Of a stretch of 64,000 nt of DNA, positions 9,431 through 17,525 are shown one piece after another (the stretch's first letter is position 1; every line of letters starts with the position of its first letter). A program made the translations under genes and the position numbers. The notes beneath the pieces are model-generated. The model did not search any database, was not told the origin of the DNA, and worked only from the letters and a program-made list of their open reading frames with translations. Source of the DNA: Sulfitobacter sp. SK012 (lineage in GTDB: Bacteria > Pseudomonadota > Alphaproteobacteria > Rhodobacterales > Rhodobacteraceae); the NCBI RefSeq assembly GCF_003352085.1, contig NZ_CP025804.1:4216001-4280000 (forward strand), given 5' to 3'.

Positions 9431-9487
9431 TCTGTTATGATTTAGTGTGCTGAATTGAAAACGTTATCCACGCTTAGGAGTAAAGAC

Positions 9488-10366
9488 ATGCAAAATCCCG
9501 TCATCGGTTTCATTGGCCTCGGTCTTATGGGCGGCAATATGGTCGAATGCCTGCAAAAAAATGGGATTGAGCCTGTTGTCATGGGCCGGAACAAAGACGC
9601 TATCGCAGCTGTTGTTGCACGAGGTGCGCGCACTGCCTCAACAGGAAAAGAACTCGCCGCTCAGTGTGATATCATCATGTTGTGCGTGACGACCTCGGAA
9701 GTTGTCGAAAGCTTGATCTACGGGGATGATGGCATTCTTGCTGGAATCAAAGACGGTGCAGTCGTGATTGACTTCGGAACTTCTATTCCTGACTCCACGC
9801 GCAAGATCGGTGCCGATCTGGCGGCGAAAGGCGCAGGAATGATTGATGCACCACTTGGCCGCACACCTGCCCACGCAAAAGATGGTTTACTGAACATCAT
9901 GGCTGCGGGCGACAAGGAAACCTACGACAAGGTGACGCCTGTTTTGAACATCCTTGGCGAAAATGTCTTTTACCTTGGCGCGCTTGGTGCGGGGCACACA
10001 ACAAAGCTGATCAATAACTTTATGGGCATGACCACCGTCAGCACCATGAGCCAAGCTTTCGCTGTCGCGGAACGTGCCGGTGTCAATCGCAAGCAGCTGT
10101 ATGATATCATGGCCGCCGGTCCTTCCAATTCTCCCTTTATGGGATTTTGCAAGAACTACGCGGTCGACGGTGTCAGCGATTTGGGTTTTTCCATCGCAAA
10201 CGCCAACAAAGACATCGGTTATTTCCTGAAAATGGCCGAAGATCTAGGCACCCGCTCCGAAATTGCGGAAGGCACATCAAACAACCTTCAGGCGGCGATG
10301 GGCGCTGGCATGAGCCAAGGCAACGTGCCCGAAATATTCGACTATTTTCTTAAGCTTGAAAGCTAG
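9488..10366 (+). CDS. Beta-hydroxyacid dehydrogenase (GarR/3-hydroxyisobutyrate dehydrogenase family)
   Basis: A 292-residue NAD(P)-dependent dehydrogenase. The Rossmann motif GFIGLGLMGGNM is at 7-18, the substrate-region segment DAPLGRTPAHAKDG at about 120-133, and the catalytic Lys is Lys173 in GHTTKLINNF. The ATG at 9488 has TAGGAG upstream; an earlier in-frame start is less well placed. The family includes tartronate semialdehyde reductase and other 3-hydroxy-acid dehydrogenases. In this cluster it may act on a uronate-derived aldehyde or keto acid, but the substrate cannot be read from the sequence. It has its own upstream operator, which ties it to the uronate regulon. Confidence 0.85.
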   Translation: MQNPVIGFIGLGLMGGNMVECLQKNGIEPVVMGRNKDAIAAVVARGARTASTGKELAAQCDIIMLCVTTSEVVESLIYGDDGILAGIKDGAVVIDFGTSIPDSTRKIGADLAAKGAGMIDAPLGRTPAHAKDGLLNIMAAGDKETYDKVTPVLNILGENVFYLGALGAGHTTKLINNFMGMTTVSTMSQAFAVAERAGVNRKQLYDIMAAGPSNSPFMGFCKNYAVDGVSDLGFSIANANKDIGYFLKMAEDLGTRSEIAEGTSNNLQAAMGAGMSQGNVPEIFDYFLKLES

Positions 10367-10398
10367 GGCTGAGGTTGGTCTTAATATCTACGCCCGCG

Positions 10399-10821
10399 CT
10401 ATTTGCGCAGCTTAAAGGCTTGCACGCCCGCCTCTGCAACAGACAAATCTTGCGCGGGCGTGCCGGAACTTACACCGATTGCGCCAATGACGTCGCCGTC
10501 CGACACAATTGGCAAGCCACCAGCAATCACGACCATCCGACCCCCTACCGTAGACGTGAGCCCATAAACAGGATTTCCCGGCATACTCGCCTCAGCCAGG
10601 TCATGCGTTGGCTTGCGCGTGCCAGCGGCCGTATAACTTTTGTCGATCGCCAAAGTGATGCTTGGTATCTTGCTGCCGTCCATCCGCATGAACCCCAGCA
10701 GATTACAGCTTTCGTCGGTCACAGCGATACACATTGATACACCAATCTCTTTGGCCTTTGCTTTCGCACCTTCCAGAATTCGGGTGGTATCAGCGTCGTC
10801 TAGCCTGCAGATTTTCAGCAT
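10399..10821 (-). CDS. GlcG/HbpS-family protein (DUF336)
   Basis: A 140-residue single-domain protein of the GlcG/HbpS family (heme-binding or small-molecule-binding). Typical segments are ITLAIDKSYTAAG, GLPIVSDGDVIGAIGVSSGTPAQD and a C-terminal helix. The start at 10821 has AGGAAG upstream; a longer frame exists but lacks support. It is transcribed towards the dehydrogenase and away from the redoxin, and the operator at 10907-10918 lies in the shared upstream region. Members often accompany sugar-acid or glycolate catabolic genes with no proven function there. Confidence 0.8.
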   Translation of the reverse strand: MLKICRLDDADTTRILEGAKAKAKEIGVSMCIAVTDESCNLLGFMRMDGSKIPSITLAIDKSYTAAGTRKPTHDLAEASMPGNPVYGLTSTVGGRMVVIAGGLPIVSDGDVIGAIGVSSGTPAQDLSVAEAGVQAFKLRK

Positions 10822-10906
10822 CGGGTACTTCCTGTTGTGTCGTGTTGCACTCAAACAGTGACGGGAAAAAAGCGCTGCGATCTGCAATTCACGCTAGATA
10901 ATGTTT

Positions 10907-10918
10907 CTGGTATGCTAG
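10907..10918. promoter_or_regulatory. Uronate-regulon operator (site 4)
   Basis: CTGGTATGCTAG lies between the divergent HbpS-like and redoxin genes, 60 bp from the redoxin start and 86 bp from the HbpS-like start. A second partial copy (TAGTATAGCC) follows immediately. Confidence 0.65.
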
Positions 10919-10977
10919 TAGTATAGCCAAGAAGTGTCACGCCAATATGTCGCTTACAACCCGCACAGGAGCCCAAA

Positions 10978-11496
10978 ATGCCTACACCGAAACCAACCCC
11001 AGGCAGTATCCTGAGCCCCCTTACGTTTGCGCGTGCAAATGGAGGTGAGATAACTGTTGGTGGCCCCAGCAAAAACTGGACACTCCTTGTCGTCTACCGC
11101 GGCAAACATTGCCCGCGTTGCAAAAAGTACCTCAACACCCTCAACGAGATGCGCGCTGCTTGGGCAGATGCCGGTTTTGACATCGCTGTGGTGTCAGCCG
11201 ATTCGCAAGAAAAAGCGCAAGCGGATCAAGCAGAATTCGGGTGGGATTTCGACTTAGGGTACGGGTTGACCGAAGATCAGATGGCGACACTTGGTGTTTA
11301 TGTGACAGAACCCTTGTCGCCCCAAGAGGCCGATGGCTGTTTTGCGGAGCCTGGCGTTTTTGTTCTACGCGAAGATGGCAGTCAGATTATTGTCTCAATT
11401 TCCAATGGCCCAGCGGTCCGTCCTGAACTTGGGGAATTGTTGGACGGTATGATTTTCAACAAACAAAACGACCGCCCCCACCGCGGAACTGTCTGA
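10978..11496 (+). CDS. Redoxin/AhpC-TSA-like thioredoxin-fold protein
   Basis: A 172-residue thioredoxin-fold protein of the AhpC/TSA-redoxin type. The likely redox pair is Cys45 and Cys48 in YRGKHCPRCKKYL; the CPRC arrangement resembles thiol-disulfide rather than 1-Cys peroxidase proteins. Downstream VVSADSQEKA and PGVFVLREDG fit the fold. There is no signal peptide, so it is probably cytoplasmic. It is controlled by a uronate operator (10907-10918), unusual for this kind of protein. Its job in the pathway is unknown; protection from reactive keto-aldehydes or oxidants is one guess. Confidence 0.8.
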   Translation: MPTPKPTPGSILSPLTFARANGGEITVGGPSKNWTLLVVYRGKHCPRCKKYLNTLNEMRAAWADAGFDIAVVSADSQEKAQADQAEFGWDFDLGYGLTEDQMATLGVYVTEPLSPQEADGCFAEPGVFVLREDGSQIIVSISNGPAVRPELGELLDGMIFNKQNDRPHRGTV

Positions 11497-11569
11497 TAGA
11501 GGTCAGCAGAACATGCGGGATAACGAAAGGTGCAACAGGTTTGATTGACTTTGGCTGTCACCTTTAATA

Positions 11570-11581
11570 CTAGTATACCTG
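11570..11581. promoter_or_regulatory. Uronate-regulon operator (site 5)
   Basis: CTAGTATACCTG, one mismatch from the shared motif, lies 71 bp before the first TRAP binding-protein gene. Confidence 0.6.
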
Positions 11582-11652
11582 TTGGTAAGCCCGCCTGCTT
11601 TCACCCGACTGCAAACAGGCCAACCAACCCAAATTGAATCTGGGAGGATCAC

Positions 11653-12636
11653 ATGACCAAAAGTATCACACTTCGCAGCGCGCTGTTCGGCAGCTGCCTT
11701 GCATTCGCCGCATCATCTGTTGCTGCGGGCGAACTTCGCGGCTGGAACATCCACGTTGAAGACTACCCCGTTTCCATCGCGATGGAAGCATTTGCGGATG
11801 CCGTCTCTGAGGGCACCGGTGGCGAGGTTACAGCAAAAACATTCCACAACGGCGTTCTAGGCAGCCAGCCAGACGCCATTGAACAGCTTCGCCTGGGCGT
11901 TATCGATTTTGGCGAATTCAGCCTTGGACCGTTTGGTACATCAGTTCCTGAAGCCAACGTTGTCTCATTGCCCTTTATCTTCAGCAGCATCCCAGAGATG
12001 TATAAGCTCATGGATGGCGATGTCGGCACCGCAATCGGCGAAGGCATGATCAAACGTGGCGTGGTGCCGCTCGGCTGGTACGATGCTGGTGCACGCTCTT
12101 TCTATAACTCGGTACGCCCGATCAACACGCCTGCTGACGTTGCTGGCCTGAAAATCCGCGTAATGAACAACGACCTTTTCGTAGACATGGTTGCATCCAT
12201 GGACGGCAACGCGACACCAATGGCATTTGCTGAAGTTTATCAGTCAATCCAGACCGGTGTTGTGGATGGCGCGGAAAACAACCCACCGTCCTACGAATCG
12301 ACAAGCCACTACGAAGTTGCTTCGTTCTACTCGCTGACACAGCACCTGATCATTCCAGAATGCCTGTGCATGAGCAAAATATCTTGGGACAAGCTGACAC
12401 CTGAGCAGCAGGACGTCGTTATGAAAGCCGGCCGCGCAAGCGCCGATTTGCAGCGCGAACTGTGGCAGGCCCGTGAAGCCGCAAGCATGAAAATCGTCCA
12501 AGACGGCGGCACAGTGGTGAACGAAATCGCAGACAAAGGCCCATTCCAAGCAGCGATGGCCCCTGTGTACGACAAGTTCCTCGCAGCGAACCCTGATCTG
12601 ACCGATTTGGTTAACATGATCCGCAACGGCGGCTAA
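11653..12636 (+). CDS. TRAP transporter substrate-binding protein (DctP family, uronate type)
   Basis: The periplasmic component of a tripartite ATP-independent transporter. The 327-residue protein has a signal peptide (about residues 1-25). The carboxylate-binding Arg lies in LKIRVMNN, and the family signature is MAFAEVYQSIQTGVVDGAEN. Close DctP subgroups with this signature bind hexuronates and related sugar acids; the neighbouring catabolic genes support that. GGGAGG precedes the ATG. A strong hairpin directly after the stop codon separates it from dctQ, likely giving more binding protein than membrane subunits. Confidence 0.92.
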   Translation: MTKSITLRSALFGSCLAFAASSVAAGELRGWNIHVEDYPVSIAMEAFADAVSEGTGGEVTAKTFHNGVLGSQPDAIEQLRLGVIDFGEFSLGPFGTSVPEANVVSLPFIFSSIPEMYKLMDGDVGTAIGEGMIKRGVVPLGWYDAGARSFYNSVRPINTPADVAGLKIRVMNNDLFVDMVASMDGNATPMAFAEVYQSIQTGVVDGAENNPPSYESTSHYEVASFYSLTQHLIIPECLCMSKISWDKLTPEQQDVVMKAGRASADLQRELWQAREAASMKIVQDGGTVVNEIADKGPFQAAMAPVYDKFLAANPDLTDLVNMIRNGG

Positions 12637-12654
12637 TTGATCTCGCAAAACCTG

Positions 12655-12700
12655 AACGGCCCTCGATCCTTGTATCGAGGGCCGTTTGATCTTTTTCCTT
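12655..12700 (+). terminator. Attenuating terminator between dctP and dctQ
   Basis: A 13-bp stem (AACGGCCCTCGAT 12655-12667 with ATCGAGGGCCGTT 12674-12686) with a 6-nt loop, followed by a T-rich tract. It lies inside the operon, so it probably ends only part of the transcripts and raises binding-protein yield relative to the membrane subunits. Confidence 0.85.
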
Positions 12701-12720
12701 TGGCATGTCGCGAGGCAAAT

Positions 12721-13251
12721 ATGACTGACCGCAATTCTATCATAGCCCGCACCGAGAAGCTGCTTAACGCCATTCAATGGACCTGCATTGCTACGGCCTC
12801 ACTCGCGCTTGTCGTCCTGATTATAACCTTCGGATGGTTGGTTTTTGGACGCTATGTTCTAAATTTCACCCCGACATGGGTCGAACAATTGGCACTTTTA
12901 CTTGTCTGCTACATTGCATTTCTTGGGGCCGCAGCAGGCGTGCGGGACGATACGCACCTCGGCGTTTCCTTGTTCAGAGACATGGCACCCTTGCGCGTTC
13001 AAAAGGTAATTATCGTCATCATCGACTTCATCCTCGCCGCCTTCGGCGCAGTGATGTTTTATGCGGGTATTCAATTGATGCAATTTGGCTGGGACTCGTC
13101 TCTTCCAATGCTCAACATTCCCGAGAGTTTTCGAACACTGGCCATCACCTTGTGTGGCGTCCTGATGGTCTTGAACGCCGGGTCGCGGGGGATCATACGA
13201 TTGCTGACCTTCTCGACATGGAACACCACCACTAATTTGCAGGAATCCTAA
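12721..13251 (+). CDS. TRAP transporter small membrane subunit (DctQ family)
   Basis: A 176-residue protein with four hydrophobic helices. The family pattern FGRYVLNFTPTWVEQLALLL is near residues 42-61. The ATG at 12721 has GAGGC upstream. It is followed after one base by dctM. It works with the binding protein encoded at 11653 and the DctM at 13253. Confidence 0.9.
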   Translation: MTDRNSIIARTEKLLNAIQWTCIATASLALVVLIITFGWLVFGRYVLNFTPTWVEQLALLLVCYIAFLGAAAGVRDDTHLGVSLFRDMAPLRVQKVIIVIIDFILAAFGAVMFYAGIQLMQFGWDSSLPMLNIPESFRTLAITLCGVLMVLNAGSRGIIRLLTFSTWNTTTNLQES

Positions 13252-13252
13252 T

Positions 13253-14530
13253 ATGGGCCTCACTATCCTAATGCTCGTGTTCGGGCTTGGTGTTGTTATC
13301 GGCATGCCAGTCGCATTCGCCATGGGCATCGCCGCTGCTTCGGCCTTTTGGTTCGAAGGGTTTCCGATGTTGATCACATTTCAGCGGGCGACCGCTGGTG
13401 TGTCAGTATTTTCCCTCTTGGCGATCCCTTTCTTCGTGCTTGCAGGCGAAATCATGTTGCATGGCGGGATTGCAGTCCGGCTGGTTAAACTGGCCTCTGC
13501 GCTTGTAGGACACCTCAAAGGTGGCCTCGCCATGGTCAATATTTTCTCGAGCATGCTGTTTGGTGGCATTTCTGGCTCCGCTGTTGCGGATATTTCTGCA
13601 TTGGGTTCAATCCTTGTTCCCGTCATGAAGGAACGCGGCTATCGCCCCGATTTCGCAGTCAATGTAACCGTGACTTCCTCCATTGCGGGTGTCGTAATTC
13701 CACCCAGCCACAATATGATTATTTTTGCGGTTGCAGCGGGCGGCGGCATTTCCGTTTCCAAGCTGTTTCTTGCTGGGGTCATTCCAGGTATCTTAATGTG
13801 CGCAAGCCTCGCTATTGCGGCCTACGCGTTGTCGATCAAACACAAATATCCGTCTGAGCCTTTCCCAGGGTGGCGTGAAGTTGGGCGCACCGCCGCTGAT
13901 GCGATCCCGGGTTTCTTCACTGCTGTGATCATCGTTGGTGGCACACTGTCAGGCGTCTTTACGGTCACAGAATCCGGCGCGTTTGGTGCAATCTACGCCA
14001 TTCTTCTAACAACTTTTTACTACCGCAGCCTAAGTTGGCAGTCGTTCTTAACAGCCATCAAAGGAACCGTTCGAACAACGTCAATGGTGATGATCCTCAT
14101 CGCCTTTGCGAGTTCGTTTGCGTATCTGCTGGCCCTGTACCAAGTCCCCGAAAGACTAAGCAATGCGCTTGTCACGATCTCGGATAACCCCATTATCATC
14201 CTGCTAATGATCAACGTCATCCTCTTGCTACTTGGCATGATTATGGACATGGCAGCGTTGATCTTGATTTGTACGCCGATCTTTTTACCAATCGCCAAGG
14301 GCCTTGGTATGGATCCGACGCAGTTTGGTATCATGATGCTGATGAACCTCGGGCTTGGCCTGTGCACACCACCCGTTGGGACCTGTTTGTTCGTGGGCTG
14401 TGCTGTCGGCAAGATCAAGATCGAAGAGGCGCTGAAATCTATTTGGCCGTTCTATCTTGCGATCCTTGGTGCACTTATCTTGGTCACTTATGTGCCTGCT
14501 GTTTCGCTCTGGCTTCCGTCTCTATTCTAA
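13253..14530 (+). CDS. TRAP transporter large membrane subunit (DctM family)
   Basis: A 425-residue permease that moves substrate with Na+ or H+. It shows about 12 helices, the SGSAVADISALGSILVPVM loop and the GMIMDMAALILICTPIFLP segment typical of the family. RBS AGGAA overlaps the end of dctQ. Its last 47 bp overlap the 3' end of the convergent uxuB gene (14484-14530), so the two coding ends share DNA. Confidence 0.93.
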   Translation: MGLTILMLVFGLGVVIGMPVAFAMGIAAASAFWFEGFPMLITFQRATAGVSVFSLLAIPFFVLAGEIMLHGGIAVRLVKLASALVGHLKGGLAMVNIFSSMLFGGISGSAVADISALGSILVPVMKERGYRPDFAVNVTVTSSIAGVVIPPSHNMIIFAVAAGGGISVSKLFLAGVIPGILMCASLAIAAYALSIKHKYPSEPFPGWREVGRTAADAIPGFFTAVIIVGGTLSGVFTVTESGAFGAIYAILLTTFYYRSLSWQSFLTAIKGTVRTTSMVMILIAFASSFAYLLALYQVPERLSNALVTISDNPIIILLMINVILLLLGMIMDMAALILICTPIFLPIAKGLGMDPTQFGIMMLMNLGLGLCTPPVGTCLFVGCAVGKIKIEEALKSIWPFYLAILGALILVTYVPAVSLWLPSLF

Positions 14531-15974
14531 GAGCTCGAACGGCGGCTTTTGCACCACCCTCGGCAATGCCACCATAGGCCTTGGTGACCAGATCACAAAA
14601 GCGGTGGTCCACTGCCAGCGTGCTGGGGAAAATATCGTGAAACGCCAGCAGCGCTGAAACTTTATCGGCGTTTGTTTTGGCTCCTTCGCTAGCGTTCTTC
14701 AGTGCCAAGGCAAGCGGGTCGCGCACGTCTATTGGTCCGCCATTTTCGTCCTGCCCGCCCACGTACCGCATCCAGCCAGCCACCGCGAGAGCCAACCCTT
14801 TCGGGTCGCAACCCATGTTCAGATCATCCGCAATCGTCCCAAGCAATCGTTGCGGTAATTTCTGACTACCATCCATCGCAATTTGCCATGTCCGGTGCCG
14901 GATGGCGGTGTTCTTGTACCGTGCCATCAGGGCTGCACAATAGGCGGACAAGTCTTCGCCGTCCGGTTGCTTCAACGTCGGTATGATCTCATCGCGCCAA
15001 AGCGTGTTACACAACACCTCAAAATCGGGGTCAGCAACGGTCTGCGCGATGGTGTCATACCCCGCGAGATACCCCAGATACGCCAGCGTTGAATGCGTGC
15101 CATTCAAGCAGCGCAGCTTCATCATCTCATGGGCAGCAACCGAGGCGACCATTTTGGCGCCAATCATATCCCATGCTGGGCGCCCCTCAACGAAGTCATC
15201 TTCAATTACCCACTGCCGAAACCCTTCGTGAAATACGCAGGCTTGGTCGTCGTAACCTGTGATATCAGCAAGCTTGGCAATATCGTCATTCGTTGTCGCA
15301 GGCGTAATCCGGTCCACCATCGTTGCGGGAAAAGTCGTTGTTCGAGCGATCCAATCTGCCAATTCGCCGTTACGCTGCCGCGCGAACTCAAGGACAATCG
15401 CACGCGCCAAAGCCCCGTTGGACGGAAGGTTGTCGCAAGATAACACCGTGAAAGGCTTGACCCCTGCCGTGCGCCGCGCATCCAAAGCCGCCACAATAAA
15501 CCCCACCGCAGACTTTGGTTGATCAGGGTGCAACAGGTCATGCGCAATATCGGCGTGCTCTAGGTCCAACTCACCAGTCGAAGGCTGGGTGCAGTACCCT
15601 TTTTCTGTGATCGTCAACGACACGATTTTGATGTTCGGATCAGCCATCGCCGCAACAACCGCCTGCGGATCTTCTGGCGCGACAAGCGTTTGGGCAATGG
15701 AGTGGATTATACGCGGCTCCCACCCTTCGGGAGCGAGCGTCACGGAAGTGAACACATTGCCTTGCGGCTTCAACTGATCGCGGGCAGTTGGGCTGCGCAA
15801 ACTGACTGCAACAATTCCCCAGTCGCCGCCCGCCAACTCCGTGGCCTCGTCGGTATAGACCGCATTAAATCCCCGGAAAAACGCCCCCGGCCCCAAGTGC
15901 ACAATCCCAACCTTGGGCGTGTGACCAGACCGTTTCAGACGCGGTTTATCGGGCAAGCCAGCCCCCGTCGACAT
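14484..15974 (-). CDS. uxuB: Fructuronate/tagaturonate reductase (mannitol dehydrogenase family)
   Basis: Reduces D-fructuronate to D-mannonate with NADH (or D-tagaturonate to altronate). The 496-residue mannitol-dehydrogenase-family protein has GIVHLGPGAFFRGF at about 23-36, SLTITEKGY near 120, and the active-site segment MKLRCLNGTHS near 290 with the conserved Lys-x4-Asn-Gly-x-His. It is the last gene of the uxaC-kduI-kduD-uxuB operon; its start lies within the 3' end of kduD. Mannitol dehydrogenase activity is an alternative for the family, but UxaC and UxuA nearby make fructuronate reductase the better call. Confidence 0.9.
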   Translation of the reverse strand: MSTGAGLPDKPRLKRSGHTPKVGIVHLGPGAFFRGFNAVYTDEATELAGGDWGIVAVSLRSPTARDQLKPQGNVFTSVTLAPEGWEPRIIHSIAQTLVAPEDPQAVVAAMADPNIKIVSLTITEKGYCTQPSTGELDLEHADIAHDLLHPDQPKSAVGFIVAALDARRTAGVKPFTVLSCDNLPSNGALARAIVLEFARQRNGELADWIARTTTFPATMVDRITPATTNDDIAKLADITGYDDQACVFHEGFRQWVIEDDFVEGRPAWDMIGAKMVASVAAHEMMKLRCLNGTHSTLAYLGYLAGYDTIAQTVADPDFEVLCNTLWRDEIIPTLKQPDGEDLSAYCAALMARYKNTAIRHRTWQIAMDGSQKLPQRLLGTIADDLNMGCDPKGLALAVAGWMRYVGGQDENGGPIDVRDPLALALKNASEGAKTNADKVSALLAFHDIFPSTLAVDHRFCDLVTKAYGGIAEGGAKAAVRALRIETEARAKQQAHK

Positions 15975-16692
15975 TCAGAACACTGCCCGTCACATACGCC
16001 GAGGCAGGCGCGCACAAGAACGTAACGGCACCAGCAATATCCGCGGGATCGCCCCAGCGCCCGGCAGGGATGCGCGACAGAATTTCCGCGCTGCGTTTGG
16101 GATCATCGCGCAAGGCGGTCGTGTTGTTGGTCGCAATATAGCCGGGCGCAACCGCATTCACATTAATGCCATGCGCAGACCATTCATTGGCAAAAAGTTT
16201 CGTCAGACCCGCAACACCGTGCTTCGATGCGGTATAGGCTGGAACGCGGATACCGCCCTGAAACGACAAAAGGGATGCAATGTTAACGATCCGCCCGCCC
16301 GTATCACGCGCGATTGCCGCGCGGGCAAACGTCTGGCACATCATAAAAACAGCCTTGAGGTTCACGTCCATGACGTCGTCCCAATCAGCCTCGCTATAGT
16401 CAACGCTGTCTGCGCGGCGAATGATGCCGGCGTTATTCACAAGTATATCGAGATCGCCAACAGACTCCAAAACTCCGACCGCTTTGGCGGGATCAGATAA
16501 GTCAATGAGACAGGCCTCGCCATTGCCGCCCAGCGCCTTGATCTTCACGACTGTATCGGCACAAGAGGACCGGCCGGCCGCAATCACATGGGCCCCTGCA
16601 TCCGCCAGAGAAACGGCAATCGCCTGCCCAATTCCGGTATTGGCCCCGGTCACAAACGCGCGTTTGCCATCCAGACGAAACGCTTCGCTCAT
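15946..16692 (-). CDS. kduD: 2-deoxy-D-gluconate 3-dehydrogenase / 2,5-diketo-3-deoxygluconate reductase KduD
   Basis: An SDR that reduces 2,5-diketo-3-deoxygluconate to KDG. The 248-residue protein has TGANTGIG at 15-22 and the catalytic Ser140, Tyr153 and Lys157. The family-typical block around NNAGIIRRADSVDYSEADWD (86-105) and the APGYIATNNT segment set KduD apart from general SDRs. It starts in a 4-bp overlap (ATGA) with the kduI stop, and its 3' end overlaps uxuB by 29 bp, so the operon is translationally coupled. Confidence 0.93.
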   Translation of the reverse strand: MSEAFRLDGKRAFVTGANTGIGQAIAVSLADAGAHVIAAGRSSCADTVVKIKALGGNGEACLIDLSDPAKAVGVLESVGDLDILVNNAGIIRRADSVDYSEADWDDVMDVNLKAVFMMCQTFARAAIARDTGGRIVNIASLLSFQGGIRVPAYTASKHGVAGLTKLFANEWSAHGINVNAVAPGYIATNNTTALRDDPKRSAEILSRIPAGRWGDPADIAGAVTFLCAPASAYVTGSVLNVDGGWLAR

Positions 16693-17510
16693 CGTAAGTC
16701 CTCCATCGCGACCATATCCATATCGGTGAAGTCGACGTTGTCACCGGCCATTGCCCAACAGAACGTGTAGGATGAAGTCCCTGCCCCACAGTGAACCGAC
16801 CACGGTGGCGAAATGACGGCTTCTTCATTCGCCATGACGATGTGGCGCGTTTCGTCCGGTGTGCCCATGATATGAAAGACGCGCTGGTCTTCTGGGATGT
16901 CAAAGTAAAGATAAGCCTCCATCCGGCGATCATGCAGATGTGCCGGCATCGTGTTCCAAACTGAGCCGGGCGCAAACTGTGTATACCCCATAAGCAGCTG
17001 GCAGCTTTCGCAAACTTCTGGATGCAGGAACTGAATGATAACTCGTTCATTGGCTGTCTCGCGCGCCCCAAGCTCGACCCTGCGTGCATCAGCCAACTTG
17101 ATCAATGTGGTGGGACATATGCGGTGTGCGGGAGCTGAAAGCAGATAGAAACGTCCGCTTTCCAGTGTGACCGGACCAGCGCCCATCCCGATATAAAGGA
17201 CCTCACCTGTGCCGATTTGGTAGGTTTTGCCTGCGACTGTGATCTGCCCTGCATCGCCAAGGTTCAAGGCTGCCATTTCACGCCGCTCAAGAAACGTCGC
17301 CGTGCCGGTTTCTGGAACGTGATCCAGCGTCAGCGGACCTTTGGTTGGTACAGCAGAGCCCAAAATCAATCGGTCATAGTGGGAATAGACCAATCGGATC
17401 TCATCGTCGGCAAATAAATCGCCTAAGTGAAAATGCTCGCGCAACTTTGCCGTGTCAAACGTCTTTGCTGTGTCAGGATCAATGGCGTAGCGGGTCTGTG
17501 CGTTGGTCAT
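16689..17510 (-). CDS. kduI: 5-dehydro-4-deoxy-D-glucuronate isomerase KduI
   Basis: Isomerises 5-keto-4-deoxyuronate to 2,5-diketo-3-deoxygluconate. The 273-residue protein is of normal size, with the zinc-site segment MPAHLHDRRMEAYLYF (about 187-202) and later His in SPPWSVHCG. It supplies the KduD substrate, encoded immediately downstream. It lies between uxaC and kduD with minimal spacing in one operon. Together with KdgF it supports use of unsaturated uronates from pectin-like polymers. Confidence 0.93.
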   Translation of the reverse strand: MTNAQTRYAIDPDTAKTFDTAKLREHFHLGDLFADDEIRLVYSHYDRLILGSAVPTKGPLTLDHVPETGTATFLERREMAALNLGDAGQITVAGKTYQIGTGEVLYIGMGAGPVTLESGRFYLLSAPAHRICPTTLIKLADARRVELGARETANERVIIQFLHPEVCESCQLLMGYTQFAPGSVWNTMPAHLHDRRMEAYLYFDIPEDQRVFHIMGTPDETRHIVMANEEAVISPPWSVHCGAGTSSYTFCWAMAGDNVDFTDMDMVAMEDLR

Positions 17511-17525
17511 TTGGGTGCTTTCAGA

